Assembly: GCF_900104585.1 (NCBI RefSeq)
Contig: NZ_FNVX01000005.1
Span: 124,001 to 188,000 of the forward strand
Length of the DNA: 64,000 nucleotides
Direction of reading: 5' to 3'
Source of the DNA: Bacteroides ihuae
GTDB taxonomy: Bacteria; Bacteroidota; Bacteroidia; Bacteroidales; Bacteroidaceae
Shown here one piece after another: positions 50,919 to 59,364 of the stretch; the first letter of the stretch is position 1; every line of letters starts with the position of its first letter. The position numbers and the translations under genes are program-made. The notes beneath the pieces are model-generated. The model saw only the letters and a list, made by a program, of their open reading frames with translations. It ran no database searches and was not told the origin of the DNA.

Positions 50919-51938
50919 CTAGTTTGCCGCTTCAAACTCTTTGAGGAAGCGCGTATCGTTTTCAGAGAACATGCGCAGGTCTTTCACCTGATATTTCAAG
51001 TTCGTGATGCGTTCTATACCCATTCCCAAAGCATATCCACTGTATACTTTACTGTCAATGCCATTCGATTCGAGTACGTTTGGATCTACCATGCCGCAAC
51101 CCAAAATCTCTACCCAACCGGTGTGCTTGCAGAAAGGACAACCTTTACCGCCACAGATGTTGCAGCTGATGTCCATTTCGGCACTAGGCTCTGTAAAGGG
51201 GAAGTAAGACGGGCGCAGACGGATCTTTGTGTCGGCACCAAACATCTCTTTGGCAAAAAGCAATAATACTTGCTTCAGATCAGTGAACGAAACATTCTTA
51301 TCCACATACAATGCCTCTACCTGATGAAAGAAGCAGTGCGCACGATAACTGATAGCCTCGTTGCGATACACACGTCCGGGACAAATGATGCGGATGGGGG
51401 GCTCTGAAACCTCCATTACACGAGTTTGTACAGATGATGTATGTGTGCGTAATAGAATATCCGGATGAGATTCAATGAAGAAGGTATCTTGCATATCGCG
51501 AGCGGGATGATCTTCGGCAAAGTTAAGTGCCGAGAACACATGCCAGTCATCTTCAATTTCAGGACCTTCGGCTATGCTGAATCCCAGGCGACCAAAGATG
51601 TCGATAATTTCATTTCTTACGATAGATAGCGGATGGCGGGTACCAAGCTTTACGGGATAAGCCGAACGAGTAAGGTCCATTTCCGAACATCCGTTATCTT
51701 GCGATTCAAACTGTTCTTTCAATGCTGTGATTCTTTCTTGAGCCTTTGTTTTCAACTCGTTAAGTCTCATGCCTACCTCTTTTTTCTGTTCGGCTGCTAC
51801 GTTACGAAAGTCGGCCATTAAGTCGTTGATGGCACCTTTCTTACTTAAGTACTTAATGCGGAGAGCTTCCAATTCTTCGGCGTTGGCAACTTTCAGAGTT
51901 TCAACTTCTTCGAGAAGTTGTTTAATCTTAGCTATCAT
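50919..51938 (-). CDS. pheS: Phenylalanyl-tRNA synthetase alpha subunit
   Basis: A 339-residue protein. The N-terminal coiled coil (about 1-85: AKIKQLLEEVETLKVANAEEL, LKTKAQERITALKEQFES) binds tRNA. Class II motifs follow: motif 1 near HPLSIVRNEIIDIFGRLGF, motif 2 RIICPGRVYRNEAISYRAHCFFHQVE and motif 3 GYALGMGIERITNLKY. CNICGGKGCPFCKHTGWVEI is the family's Cys-rich insert. It charges tRNA-Phe together with PheT, which is not in the window, as is usual when the two genes are apart in Bacteroides. Confidence 0.97.
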   Translation of the reverse strand: MIAKIKQLLEEVETLKVANAEELEALRIKYLSKKGAINDLMADFRNVAAEQKKEVGMRLNELKTKAQERITALKEQFESQDNGCSEMDLTRSAYPVKLGTRHPLSIVRNEIIDIFGRLGFSIAEGPEIEDDWHVFSALNFAEDHPARDMQDTFFIESHPDILLRTHTSSVQTRVMEVSEPPIRIICPGRVYRNEAISYRAHCFFHQVEALYVDKNVSFTDLKQVLLLFAKEMFGADTKIRLRPSYFPFTEPSAEMDISCNICGGKGCPFCKHTGWVEILGCGMVDPNVLESNGIDSKVYSGYALGMGIERITNLKYQVKDLRMFSENDTRFLKEFEAAN

Positions 51939-51983
51939 ATCTTTGATTTATTAATACTCTAATCTTCATTTGTAAAAGAGATG

Positions 51984-51991
51984 CAAATATA
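51984..51991 (-). promoter_or_regulatory. Candidate -7 box for pheS
   Basis: Minus-strand TATATTTG, exact TAnnTTTG match, 46 bp before the start codon. Confidence 0.5.
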
Positions 51992-52093
51992 CAGGTTTAT
52001 CTTTTAATTACCTCGAAGAGCAAGTAAAAACAACGCTAAAAATAAGATTCTGAAGTGTAATATCTATATGGCGTGGAAGTGCATCTGAATGAG

Positions 52094-52137
52094 AAGAGAT
52101 TCAATGTATTCCATTTAGGGAATACATTGAATCTCTT
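52094..52137. other. Perfect 19-bp hairpin without T-run
   Basis: Arms 52094-52112 (AAGAGATTCAATGTATTCC) and 52119-52137 (exact complement) with the 6-nt loop ATTTAG. Neither strand has a T-run after it. It lies between the TlpA-like stop (52192, -) and the pheS promoter (51991), so it is at the 3' end of the TlpA-like transcript. Confidence 0.8.
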
Positions 52138-52191
52138 ACTAGTATACAATTGTGCTGATTACTTTTCAGAATACATTCATAGTATATAAAG

Positions 52192-54093
52192 CTACTTGAG
52201 TACTTTCAGTATCTCTCCTTTTACGATATCAACTCCCGGAAATCCGGTAGACTTCCATGTGATTTTTCCTTCTTTGTCGAGTAAGAAGTAAGAAGGAACA
52301 CCACCTATTTTGAACTCTTTGGTAAGATAACTCCATTGATCGTTAGTTAGCCTTACATGTTCTCCATGAATATCTGGTATCATATTTTCCCAAGTCATCT
52401 TTGGAGAGTTTTCTCCTGCAATAAACAAGTATACAATCTCTTTTCCGGCCAACTGCTCTTTCATTGGTTTCATCTCTTGCATAGCCATTTTACAAGGTCC
52501 GCACCAAGTTGCCCAGAAGTCTACAAGAACAGCTTTCCCTTTGTATTTAGCGGTTAATGAATAAAACAGATCTTCGTTATTTACCTCTCCTGTTTCATTT
52601 AGTGTATATCCTGTTTTCTTCTTGTTTGCCTCTACAAAAGCGATAAGATCATTGTTTTTCTTTTCTATTATCTCTTGCCACGCCGGAAGATTGTACGATC
52701 TCAATTTGTTCAATTCTTCTTCACTCAATGGAGTAAAATCTTTCAGTTTAAGACCCGCTTGCTGAAAAGCGATTAAGTTGACGAGTATTCCTTCGTTAGT
52801 CCCTAAAGCTTCTTGTATGGAAGAATTGTTTTTTTGCATAAATATACTAATGATACCTAAAGTATGAGGTAGCTGCTGAGCATATAATATATCGGTTGTG
52901 TTTAGTAATGGCAGCTTACGAACGGAAAGTAATATTTCTTTTTTAACTAGTATGAAGTCATTATGGGTTTTGTCGTATTCATCTATCTGTTTTTCATCAA
53001 AGTTGTTTATTGTAACATAAGCTCTATTATGATTGGCTTGCGCCATGTATAAGGATACTATGCCTGATGATGTGGCATCAATACGAAGTAACTTTTTATA
53101 TACTTCGCTTGCCCTGCTATTATCGATCATTTGCATAATGGAATCATATTTAGCCATGTAGTAGCTATTGCACTGCTCCAGACTCATGTTGACAATATCT
53201 TTAAAGATTCTTTTGTAATCTCCAGTTACACTAGTTTTGATGGGAATTTTATTTAGCTCAGTGTTTAGTCCGGCCAGGTAGCCGCTGAAATAAATTTTTT
53301 CTCCTTGCGAAGGATACTCTTTCATATACCGCCCTCTTTCTCTGGACATTTCACGTAGGTTAATGACTGTTGATAGGTTCTCTCCAGGTGCAAGGATGAT
53401 TTTGAATGAATTACGGCCTACATACATTTGAAAAGTAGTAGGCTTGAAGATTTCTGTATCAAAGTTGAAACTGCCATCATCATTGACTGGCACTTTGTTC
53501 ACGACACTCTCATCGGTAAATAGATCGGCGGAATGGAGTGTGATTTCTTTCATCATACCTTGTGGCATTTCAAGCAAACATCCTTTGAATATTGCTTTAC
53601 CTGTTTTTATTTCAGGAATTGGTAATTCTTTATCGGGAGAAGCAACTTTGGTACCTGCAGGTAGTATCAGTTTTGGCAGCTGAGTTCCTTTAAGCTGTAT
53701 ACCCCATATCTTAAAGCAATCATCACAATCACTTTCAATAAAGTCTACTGACGCCACCGAAGAGGGCAATGCAGGAAAGGTAAGCTTGAAAGATGTTTTT
53801 CCCGAAGCAAGCGTATAGAACTTTTCTCCAAGTTTTATTCCCTCCGACGATAGGATAGAATATTTCTTTCCGTCAGCCATTAGATAAGAATCCGGGCTAA
53901 TTTGCAGCCAGTTAGTGGGTCTGGAAAAGGCTTCAAAAGAGAAAATAGCTGTAGTGTCTGTAAGCTCAATCTTATCAATTTCAAGAGCATTTGTGTTTCG
54001 CACTAAAAAAGGTGGCTTTGTCACTGTACGTTCTTTCGCTTGTGCGCACACTACAGAGAGGAGCAATAAAATAGGGAGAATTAGTTTATTCAT
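52192..54093 (-). CDS. TlpA-like thioredoxin-fold thiol:disulfide oxidoreductase with long N-terminal region
   Basis: A 633-residue secreted protein (signal peptide ends near VVCAQAKE). About 1-490 is a family-specific N-terminal region: beta-rich up to about 270, then helical. The C-terminal TlpA domain (about 500-633) has VLVDFWATWCGPCKMAMQEM, in which the CxxC is WCGPC, then VYLFIAGENSPKMTWENM and GVPSYFLLDKEGKI with the cis-Pro. It would reduce or exchange disulfides in the periplasm. The N-terminal DUF4369-like part is common in Bacteroidetes; its role is unknown. It has its own promoter (54117-54146) and no obvious co-transcribed neighbour. Confidence 0.9.
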   Translation of the reverse strand: MNKLILPILLLLSVVCAQAKERTVTKPPFLVRNTNALEIDKIELTDTTAIFSFEAFSRPTNWLQISPDSYLMADGKKYSILSSEGIKLGEKFYTLASGKTSFKLTFPALPSSVASVDFIESDCDDCFKIWGIQLKGTQLPKLILPAGTKVASPDKELPIPEIKTGKAIFKGCLLEMPQGMMKEITLHSADLFTDESVVNKVPVNDDGSFNFDTEIFKPTTFQMYVGRNSFKIILAPGENLSTVINLREMSRERGRYMKEYPSQGEKIYFSGYLAGLNTELNKIPIKTSVTGDYKRIFKDIVNMSLEQCNSYYMAKYDSIMQMIDNSRASEVYKKLLRIDATSSGIVSLYMAQANHNRAYVTINNFDEKQIDEYDKTHNDFILVKKEILLSVRKLPLLNTTDILYAQQLPHTLGIISIFMQKNNSSIQEALGTNEGILVNLIAFQQAGLKLKDFTPLSEEELNKLRSYNLPAWQEIIEKKNNDLIAFVEANKKKTGYTLNETGEVNNEDLFYSLTAKYKGKAVLVDFWATWCGPCKMAMQEMKPMKEQLAGKEIVYLFIAGENSPKMTWENMIPDIHGEHVRLTNDQWSYLTKEFKIGGVPSYFLLDKEGKITWKSTGFPGVDIVKGEILKVLK

Positions 54094-54116
54094 TATGTTA
54101 GATTTAAATGTTTGGT

Positions 54117-54146
54117 CAAATTTATTACATAAATAAGTAACTCAAA
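54117..54146 (-). promoter_or_regulatory. Promoter of the TlpA-like gene
   Basis: On the minus strand: TTTG (complement of CAAA at 54143-54146), an 18-bp spacer, then TAAATTTG (54117-54124). Matches the Bacteroides consensus; 24 bp before the start codon. Confidence 0.7.
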
Positions 54147-54278
54147 GATGTTTTGTCTTAAAGTTTGTTTAATTTTTGTTCAGATTACTGTTACAGAACT
54201 TCTTGCATTCACTTTACTGCTTCCAGATCATATTTGCTCGGAAGAAACGGAAGAATACCTGTGATAGTAGTACAACTG

Positions 54279-54309
54279 TTTGGATTCTTATTATTTATCA
54301 TTAATTTTG
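54279..54309 (+). promoter_or_regulatory. Promoter of the MATE transporter gene
   Basis: TTTG (54279-54282), a 19-bp spacer, TAATTTTG (54302-54309): an exact match to the Bacteroides -33/-7 consensus with canonical spacing. The ATG follows 17 bp later. Confidence 0.8.
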
Positions 54310-54325
54310 TTTTAAATTGATTTGG

Positions 54326-55618
54326 ATGAACAAGAAAATACTTCAGATAGCCATTCCTTCTATCATTTCTAATATCACGGTTCCTTTGCTTGGATTGATT
54401 GATGTGGCCATTGTCGGTCATCTTGGTTCCGCAGCTTATATCGGTGCGGTGGCAGTAGGAGGTATGCTTTTCAATGTACTTTATTGGAGTCTGGGGTTCT
54501 TGCGGATGGGAACCAGTGGGATGACTTCACAAGCTTATGGCAAACGGCGTTTGGATGAGGTGGTGCGTTTATTACTACGCTCACTCACTACAGGAACAGG
54601 CATTGGACTTCTGTTTGTCCTTTTGCAATATCCGCTACAATTGTTGGCTTTTCATTTTATCGGTGCCAGTGAGGAGGTAGAAGCGTTTGCCATTACCTAT
54701 TTTCGCATTTGCATTTGGGGCGCACCTGCGGTCTTGATCCTTTATGCTTTTATGGGTTGGTTCATTGGCATGCAGAACTCACGCTTCCCGATGTACATCT
54801 CCATTGTTCAGAACATCGTTAATATTCTGGTTAGTCTCTGTCTTGTTTTTGTCTTTGACTTTAAAATAGCCGGAGTAGCATGGGGCACACTGATTGCTCA
54901 ATATGCCGGAGTACTTATGGCTGTTTTGCTCTGGAAACGTTATTATGCCCGATTGGGTTTTTGGCAACACTTTACGGAGAGCTTAAAGTTGCGTGCCATG
55001 CTTCGTTTCTTTTCTGTCAATAGTGATATTTTTATTCGTACCCTTTGCTTGGTGGTGGTGACAGTGTTCTTCACCTCTTCGGGAGCGAAAGAAGGCAATG
55101 TGCTACTTGCGGTAAATACTCTGCTGATGCAACTTTTTACTTTGTTCTCTTACATCATGGATGGTTTCGCTTATGCCGGTGAGGCACTTGGTGGTCGCTA
55201 TGTGGGTGCTCACGACAAACGCTCGTTGTATCGTCTGGTTAATCGTCTGTTCCTTTGGGGAGGGCTTTTGGCTTTTTTCTTTACCCTTCTTTATGCGGTT
55301 GGCGGTAGTGGATTTTTAAGACTGCTCACCAATGATGAAGCCGTCATCGCTACTTCCGCTGACTACCTGTATTGGGCGTTGGCCATCCCGCTGACTGCTT
55401 TTGCTGCTTTCCTATGGGATGGACTCTTTATTGGTGCCACTGCCACAAGGTATATGTTATTCTCTATGTTAGTAGCTTCTGCTGGTTTCTTTGCCGTATA
55501 TTATTTGCTTTATAGCTATTGGGGTAATCATGCCCTTTGGGCGGCTTTTATCGTTTATCTTTCTTTGAGGGGATTGATGCAGACGTTTTGGGGGCGGAAA
55601 GTGTTGGCAAACATATAG
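54326..55618 (+). CDS. MATE-family multidrug/Na+ antiporter
   Basis: A 430-residue protein from the ATG at 54326; a longer reading from a TTG at 54317 adds three residues and is not supported. Twelve helices. The MATE/DinF features are IAIPSIISNITVPLLGLIDVAIVGHLGSAAYIGAVA in the first two helices, RMGTSGMTSQAYGKRRLDE, and in the second half NTLLMQLFTLFSYIMDGFAYAGEALGGRYVG. It exports drugs or metabolites in exchange for Na+ or H+. It is closest in feel to the DinF branch. It is a single-gene unit divergent from the TlpA-like gene. Confidence 0.94.
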   Translation: MNKKILQIAIPSIISNITVPLLGLIDVAIVGHLGSAAYIGAVAVGGMLFNVLYWSLGFLRMGTSGMTSQAYGKRRLDEVVRLLLRSLTTGTGIGLLFVLLQYPLQLLAFHFIGASEEVEAFAITYFRICIWGAPAVLILYAFMGWFIGMQNSRFPMYISIVQNIVNILVSLCLVFVFDFKIAGVAWGTLIAQYAGVLMAVLLWKRYYARLGFWQHFTESLKLRAMLRFFSVNSDIFIRTLCLVVVTVFFTSSGAKEGNVLLAVNTLLMQLFTLFSYIMDGFAYAGEALGGRYVGAHDKRSLYRLVNRLFLWGGLLAFFFTLLYAVGGSGFLRLLTNDEAVIATSADYLYWALAIPLTAFAAFLWDGLFIGATATRYMLFSMLVASAGFFAVYYLLYSYWGNHALWAAFIVYLSLRGLMQTFWGRKVLANI

Positions 55619-55775
55619 TCACTTTAATAGCCTTTAAATCTACTTATTGCTACTTTTAGGCTTGTCTTTTAATGTTCATGTTGGTTATAAGATTATAAAA
55701 GAACAAAAGGAATATTCATCTTAGCACTTGTTTTTCTTATTTTAGTGAAATAACTATTTAAAATTTTATATTGTC

Positions 55776-56510
55776 ATGAAGAAACTTAGTGTATTATTGT
55801 CATTATGTCTTACTGTAACTTGCCTTTTTGCACAAACGACAACTCCCCAACAGCTTAAAGCTGATGGAGACAAGGCCTTGCAAGCTAAAAACTATCCTGT
55901 AGCTCTTACCAAGTATAGCCAATATCTGAAACAGACTAATTATCAGGACTCGGTAACAGCTTTCAATTGTGGCGTATGTGCCGACAAATCAAAAAAGTAT
56001 GCTGAAGCTGCTAAAATGTTTGATGTTGCTATCCAAAAGAATTATAATGTATCTTCTGCTTATGTGGGCAAAGCTATTGCTTTAAACAATCAGAATAAAA
56101 ATGCAGATTATATCGCAACTTTATCTGAAGGAATGAAGAAAATACCTGGAAATGAAACGATTGAAAAGTTATATTCTATCTACTATCTGAAAGAAGGACA
56201 GGCTTTCCAAAAGGCAGGTAGCATAGAGAAAGCGGCAGAGGACTATACACATATGACTGAGGTTACCAGCAAAAAATGGAAGACTAACGGTCTATATAGT
56301 TTAGGTGTGTTGTTTTTCAACAATGGGGCACTAACGCTTAAAAAAGCAGCTCCTATTGCTAACTCGAATCCTGATAAATACAAAGCAGAAAAAGAAGCTG
56401 CCACTGCTGACTTTAAGAAGGCTTCCGATTATCTTGAACAAGCGGTTGCTCTTTCTCCTGAAAGAACAGAGATTGCTAAATTGCTCACTCAGGTAAAGGC
56501 TTCTATGTAA
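55776..56510 (+). CDS. Secreted TPR-repeat protein
   Basis: A 244-residue protein with a signal peptide (ends near LFAQT). Four to five TPR-like units cover about 25-230: DGDKALQAKNYPVALTKYSQYL, ADKSKKYAEAAKMFDVAIQ, AGSIEKAAEDYTHMTEVT and KASDYLEQAVALSPER. The role is probably protein binding in the periplasm; no partner is visible. A terminator-type hairpin follows at 56586-56643. No TAnnTTTG box was found upstream. Confidence 0.85.
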   Translation: MKKLSVLLSLCLTVTCLFAQTTTPQQLKADGDKALQAKNYPVALTKYSQYLKQTNYQDSVTAFNCGVCADKSKKYAEAAKMFDVAIQKNYNVSSAYVGKAIALNNQNKNADYIATLSEGMKKIPGNETIEKLYSIYYLKEGQAFQKAGSIEKAAEDYTHMTEVTSKKWKTNGLYSLGVLFFNNGALTLKKAAPIANSNPDKYKAEKEAATADFKKASDYLEQAVALSPERTEIAKLLTQVKASM

Positions 56511-56585
56511 TTTACTGATAAACAGAGAAGCTTTCTCATCTTATAAGATGAACTAATTTTGTTTGCGCATTTGTAAAGGCAAATA

Positions 56586-56643
56586 GATTTCCCTTATTCC
56601 TTGTTTTTCTTTATTGAAAGACGACTTGGAATAGGGGAAATTT
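56586..56643 (+). terminator. Terminator-like hairpin after the TPR gene
   Basis: Arms GATTTCCCTTATTCC (56586-56600) and GGAATAGGGGAAATTT (56628-56643, one G-U-type mismatch), a 27-nt A/T-rich loop, then ATTAATA. It lies about 75 bp past the stop. Confidence 0.65.
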
Positions 56644-56687
56644 ATTAATACACCCTTTATCTTATTATTAAAATAAAATAATCGCTT

Positions 56688-56721
56688 TTTGATCCATATC
56701 CTTATTTTATAATTATTTTTG
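56688..56721 (+). promoter_or_regulatory. Promoter of the two-component system
   Basis: TTTG (56688-56691), a 22-bp spacer, TATTTTTG (56714-56721), 25 bp upstream of the response-regulator ATG. Confidence 0.65.
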
Positions 56722-56745
56722 CATGTTGCATTTTATATATTGTAT

Positions 56746-57435
56746 ATGGAAATTCTTGTTGTGGAAGATGATAGCCGAATGGCCGAGCTGATAAGCCAAG
56801 GGCTGAAAGAGAATGGTTATGGGGTGACGTTAGTTTATGACGGTATAGAGGGATTTACTCAATTTGTGCTTTGCCGTCCGGATTTGGTGATCACCGATAT
56901 TTTGTTGCCTGGCATCAATGGGCTCGATTTATGTAAAAGGATAAAAGAGAAAGATGAGAGCATGCCTATAATCATGCTTACTGCTTTGGGCACCACCAAT
57001 GAAAAGGTTGAAGGCTTTGATGCCGGTGCAGATGATTACATGGTAAAGCCTTTCGAAATGCGCGAGCTGCTAGTCCGCATACGGGTATTGCTTAAGAGGA
57101 GTAGTGCTATACGCAGCAATGATGTACTTAGGATAGCTGATCTTGAAATGAATCTAAAGACTAAGGTGGTAAAACGAAGTAATCGCGAGATTAACTTGAC
57201 TCCTAAAGAGTTTAATTTGCTGGCTTTTATGTTGAACAATGCTGGTCGTGTGCTCTCTAAAAGTGAGATTGCCGAGAAGGTTTGGGATACCCGTTTTGAT
57301 ACAGGTACCAATTTTATTGAAGTATACATCAGCTATTTGCGTCATAAGATTGATAAAGATTTCCCTCGAAAACTTATCCATACCAAGTCTGGTATGGGAT
57401 TTATTCTCAAAGATAACAATGAAAATACAGACTAA
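56746..57435 (+). CDS. OmpR/PhoB-type response regulator
   Basis: A 229-residue protein from the ATG at 56746; the longer reading from a TTG at 56719 overlaps the -7 box and is not used. Receiver domain: acidic pocket EDD at 7-9, phospho-acceptor Asp at about 51 (LVITDILLPGINGL), conserved Thr/Lys in IIMLTALGTTNEK and YMVKPFEMRELL. The C-terminal winged helix has the OmpR/PhoB pattern LTPKEFNLLAFMLNNAGRVLSKSEI and DTGTNFIEVYISYLRHKID. Its closest well-known relatives are the copper/stress regulators of the CusR group, but the inducer is unknown. The stop overlaps the histidine-kinase start by 17 bp. Confidence 0.95.
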   Translation: MEILVVEDDSRMAELISQGLKENGYGVTLVYDGIEGFTQFVLCRPDLVITDILLPGINGLDLCKRIKEKDESMPIIMLTALGTTNEKVEGFDAGADDYMVKPFEMRELLVRIRVLLKRSSAIRSNDVLRIADLEMNLKTKVVKRSNREINLTPKEFNLLAFMLNNAGRVLSKSEIAEKVWDTRFDTGTNFIEVYISYLRHKIDKDFPRKLIHTKSGMGFILKDNNENTD

Positions 57436-58786
57436 GCTTTCATTCATTTACTCGTGTATATTTGGCATTATTCTGCTGATTTTTATTGTTGCAGTTTATC
57501 AATACTACAGTCGTAAGAGTCAAGACGATTATTTTGAAAGATTGCATATACGGGCTGCACTCAAGGCTGATCTCATTGATGGTGAAACGATTTCACCGGA
57601 CATACTGCGCCTTATTTATGAAAGTACGCCCGGCGAATACGAGCCACTTGTTACGATCTATGATAAGCAAGGCAAATTGATTTATCGCGATAAGCAAGAT
57701 GTGATAGAGAGTAATAAGCATCAACTATTGATAAATGAGGTAAAGAAAAAAGGGATTTGCAAAACTTGGGATGAGGATAACAGGCAGACTTACGGTTTTC
57801 TCATAGAAGGATTAAAAGGGGAGTACGTGGTGTTTGCTACAGGTTATGATGTGCATGGTTTCACTCGTTTAACCAACTTGCGCTGGATACTTTTGACGGC
57901 ATATCTCATCGCCATGATCTTCATTATAATTACCGTGAGACTCTTTGCCCGTCAGGCCTTTCGTCCTGTTAGCCGTATGATAGAGGAGGTAGAGAAAAAT
58001 AATCCATCCAATCTAGCTTTGCGTCTCGATGAAGGCAATCGCAAAGACGAACTGGCTTCGCTTGCCATCACATTCAACAAGATGCTGACGCAGCTCGAAG
58101 AAGCTTTCACCGAACAAAAGCGCTTGGTGTACAACATGTCGCACGAATTGCGTACTCCGCTTGCGGCGATCATCACTGAATTGGAATTGTCTGTGCAGCG
58201 TCAATGCGATGAAGAAGAGTATCAAAGAGTGATAAGGCAAGCTCTGAAAGATGCTAATCGATTGGCGAAACTTTCAAATAGTCTCCTCGACTTGGCAAAA
58301 GCCAGCTATGACATTTCGGGAATAGCGATGCATCCTGTTCGTCTTGATGAATTGGTGTTGGAGGTTTGTGGTAAAGTACAAAGAGCTGACTCTAAGTGCT
58401 CCGTTCACTTATTGTTCGACAAAGAGCCCGATGACGAAAGTCTCATTACTGTAGATGGTAATAGTTATTTGCTCGAAGTGGCATTGACCAATCTTGTAGA
58501 GAATGCTTGTAAGTATTCTATTGATAGAGCTTGTGAAATTCATTTGTCTTATGAAGAGAATTTATGTTTGGTGAGTGTGGTAAATAATGGAACTGATATT
58601 CCATTGGAAGAGCAAAAAGCGATCTTCGATCCTTTCTATAGAGGTAGTAACAAAAGTGTGGCGGATGGTAATGGCATTGGACTTTATCTGGTACAGAAGA
58701 TTATAGACTTGCATCAGGGAAACATCTGTTTGCATTCCTCTCAGGGTTCTACATCATTTATTGTTGACCTGCCGCTTATTCACTAA
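57419..58786 (+). CDS. Sensor histidine kinase (HAMP, HisKA, HATPase)
   Basis: A 455-residue membrane kinase from the ATG at 57419, which overlaps the regulator stop; an upstream in-frame extension lies entirely inside the regulator gene and is not real. Helix 1 at about 10-29, periplasmic sensor about 30-155, helix 2 around 157-175 (WILLTAYLIAMIFIIITV), HAMP domain, then HisKA with VYNMSHELRTPLAAII, phospho-acceptor His at about 242. HATPase boxes: NLVENACKYS (N box), FDPFYRGSN and DGNGIGLYLVQKI (G boxes). The signal it senses cannot be read. It pairs with the regulator just upstream. Confidence 0.95.
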   Translation: MKIQTKLSFIYSCIFGIILLIFIVAVYQYYSRKSQDDYFERLHIRAALKADLIDGETISPDILRLIYESTPGEYEPLVTIYDKQGKLIYRDKQDVIESNKHQLLINEVKKKGICKTWDEDNRQTYGFLIEGLKGEYVVFATGYDVHGFTRLTNLRWILLTAYLIAMIFIIITVRLFARQAFRPVSRMIEEVEKNNPSNLALRLDEGNRKDELASLAITFNKMLTQLEEAFTEQKRLVYNMSHELRTPLAAIITELELSVQRQCDEEEYQRVIRQALKDANRLAKLSNSLLDLAKASYDISGIAMHPVRLDELVLEVCGKVQRADSKCSVHLLFDKEPDDESLITVDGNSYLLEVALTNLVENACKYSIDRACEIHLSYEENLCLVSVVNNGTDIPLEEQKAIFDPFYRGSNKSVADGNGIGLYLVQKIIDLHQGNICLHSSQGSTSFIVDLPLIH

Positions 58787-58978
58787 TTTTATTTCCTGGA
58801 TTGATTGTAATTTATCTCTGCGTATTCTACGTAATCTCTCTCTCTCTTATCTTCGTGAATTCTTCAATGCAATGCTAAGTTCATGAAGAGTAGTGAGGCT
58901 TGCTTATCTGTTTGTTTCTAATGAAATTCTAATGTTTTTATAAGTATTCTCTAACTACAATGTCGGTCAAGGCGATGC

Positions 58979-58986
58979 TATCTTTG
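58979..58986 (+). promoter_or_regulatory. Candidate -7 box for the 70-residue secreted protein
   Basis: TATCTTTG, exact TAnnTTTG match, 55 bp before the ATG at 59042. It gives the small gene its own transcript, separate from the two-component system upstream. Confidence 0.6.
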
Positions 58987-59041
58987 TGATGTCGAAAGAC
59001 AAAATACAAATTGGACGTTTTACTAAAAAAAAATTACGATT

Positions 59042-59254
59042 ATGAAAAAGATTATTTTCGCAGCCGCTATTGTAGCTATGATGTGTGCAGGTAATGTTGT
59101 TTATGCTCAGACTCCTTCTAAGAAAGCTGATGTTAAAAAAGAACAGACCGTAGCAAAGAAAGAAGCTGTTAAAGCTCCGAAATCAAAAAAATGCGAAAAA
59201 GTAGTTGCTCCTGCTACAAGTACAGCTGCTAAAAAAACTGCTAAGACAAAATAA
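59042..59254 (+). CDS. Small secreted Lys/Ala-rich protein (70 residues)
   Basis: A 70-residue protein: signal peptide MKKIIFAAAIVAMMCAGNVV with cleavage after YAQ (about residue 23), leaving a mature part of about 47 residues in which roughly 40% are Lys and most others are Ala, Val, Thr and Glu (KKADVKKEQTVAKKEAVKAP). One Cys. There is no known domain. It has its own promoter box and terminator, 255 bp after the histidine kinase. The strongly basic mature part suggests binding to lipopolysaccharide, nucleic acid or peptidoglycan, but this is inference. Confidence 0.8.
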   Translation: MKKIIFAAAIVAMMCAGNVVYAQTPSKKADVKKEQTVAKKEAVKAPKSKKCEKVVAPATSTAAKKTAKTK

Positions 59255-59300
59255 TTAGCAGCGACAGTTAAAAAGAAATTTTTTCATTTGGTTTTTAAAT

Positions 59301-59340
59301 AAAAAGAGGTAACGTCCTATGGGAAAAGTTACCTCTTTTT
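59301..59340. terminator. Bidirectional terminator between the small secreted protein and kup
   Basis: Arms AAAAAGAGGTAAC (59301-59313) and GTTACCTCTTTTT (59328-59340), loop of 14 nt, T/A-rich ends on both strands. It lies between convergent genes. Confidence 0.9.
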
Positions 59341-59364
59341 ATTTAATTATCTGTGGTGATTTTA

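Noticed and set aside
57239-57418. 60-residue N-terminal extension of the histidine kinase
   Set aside because: It lies wholly in another frame of the response-regulator gene, and the first membrane helix begins right after the ATG at 57419.
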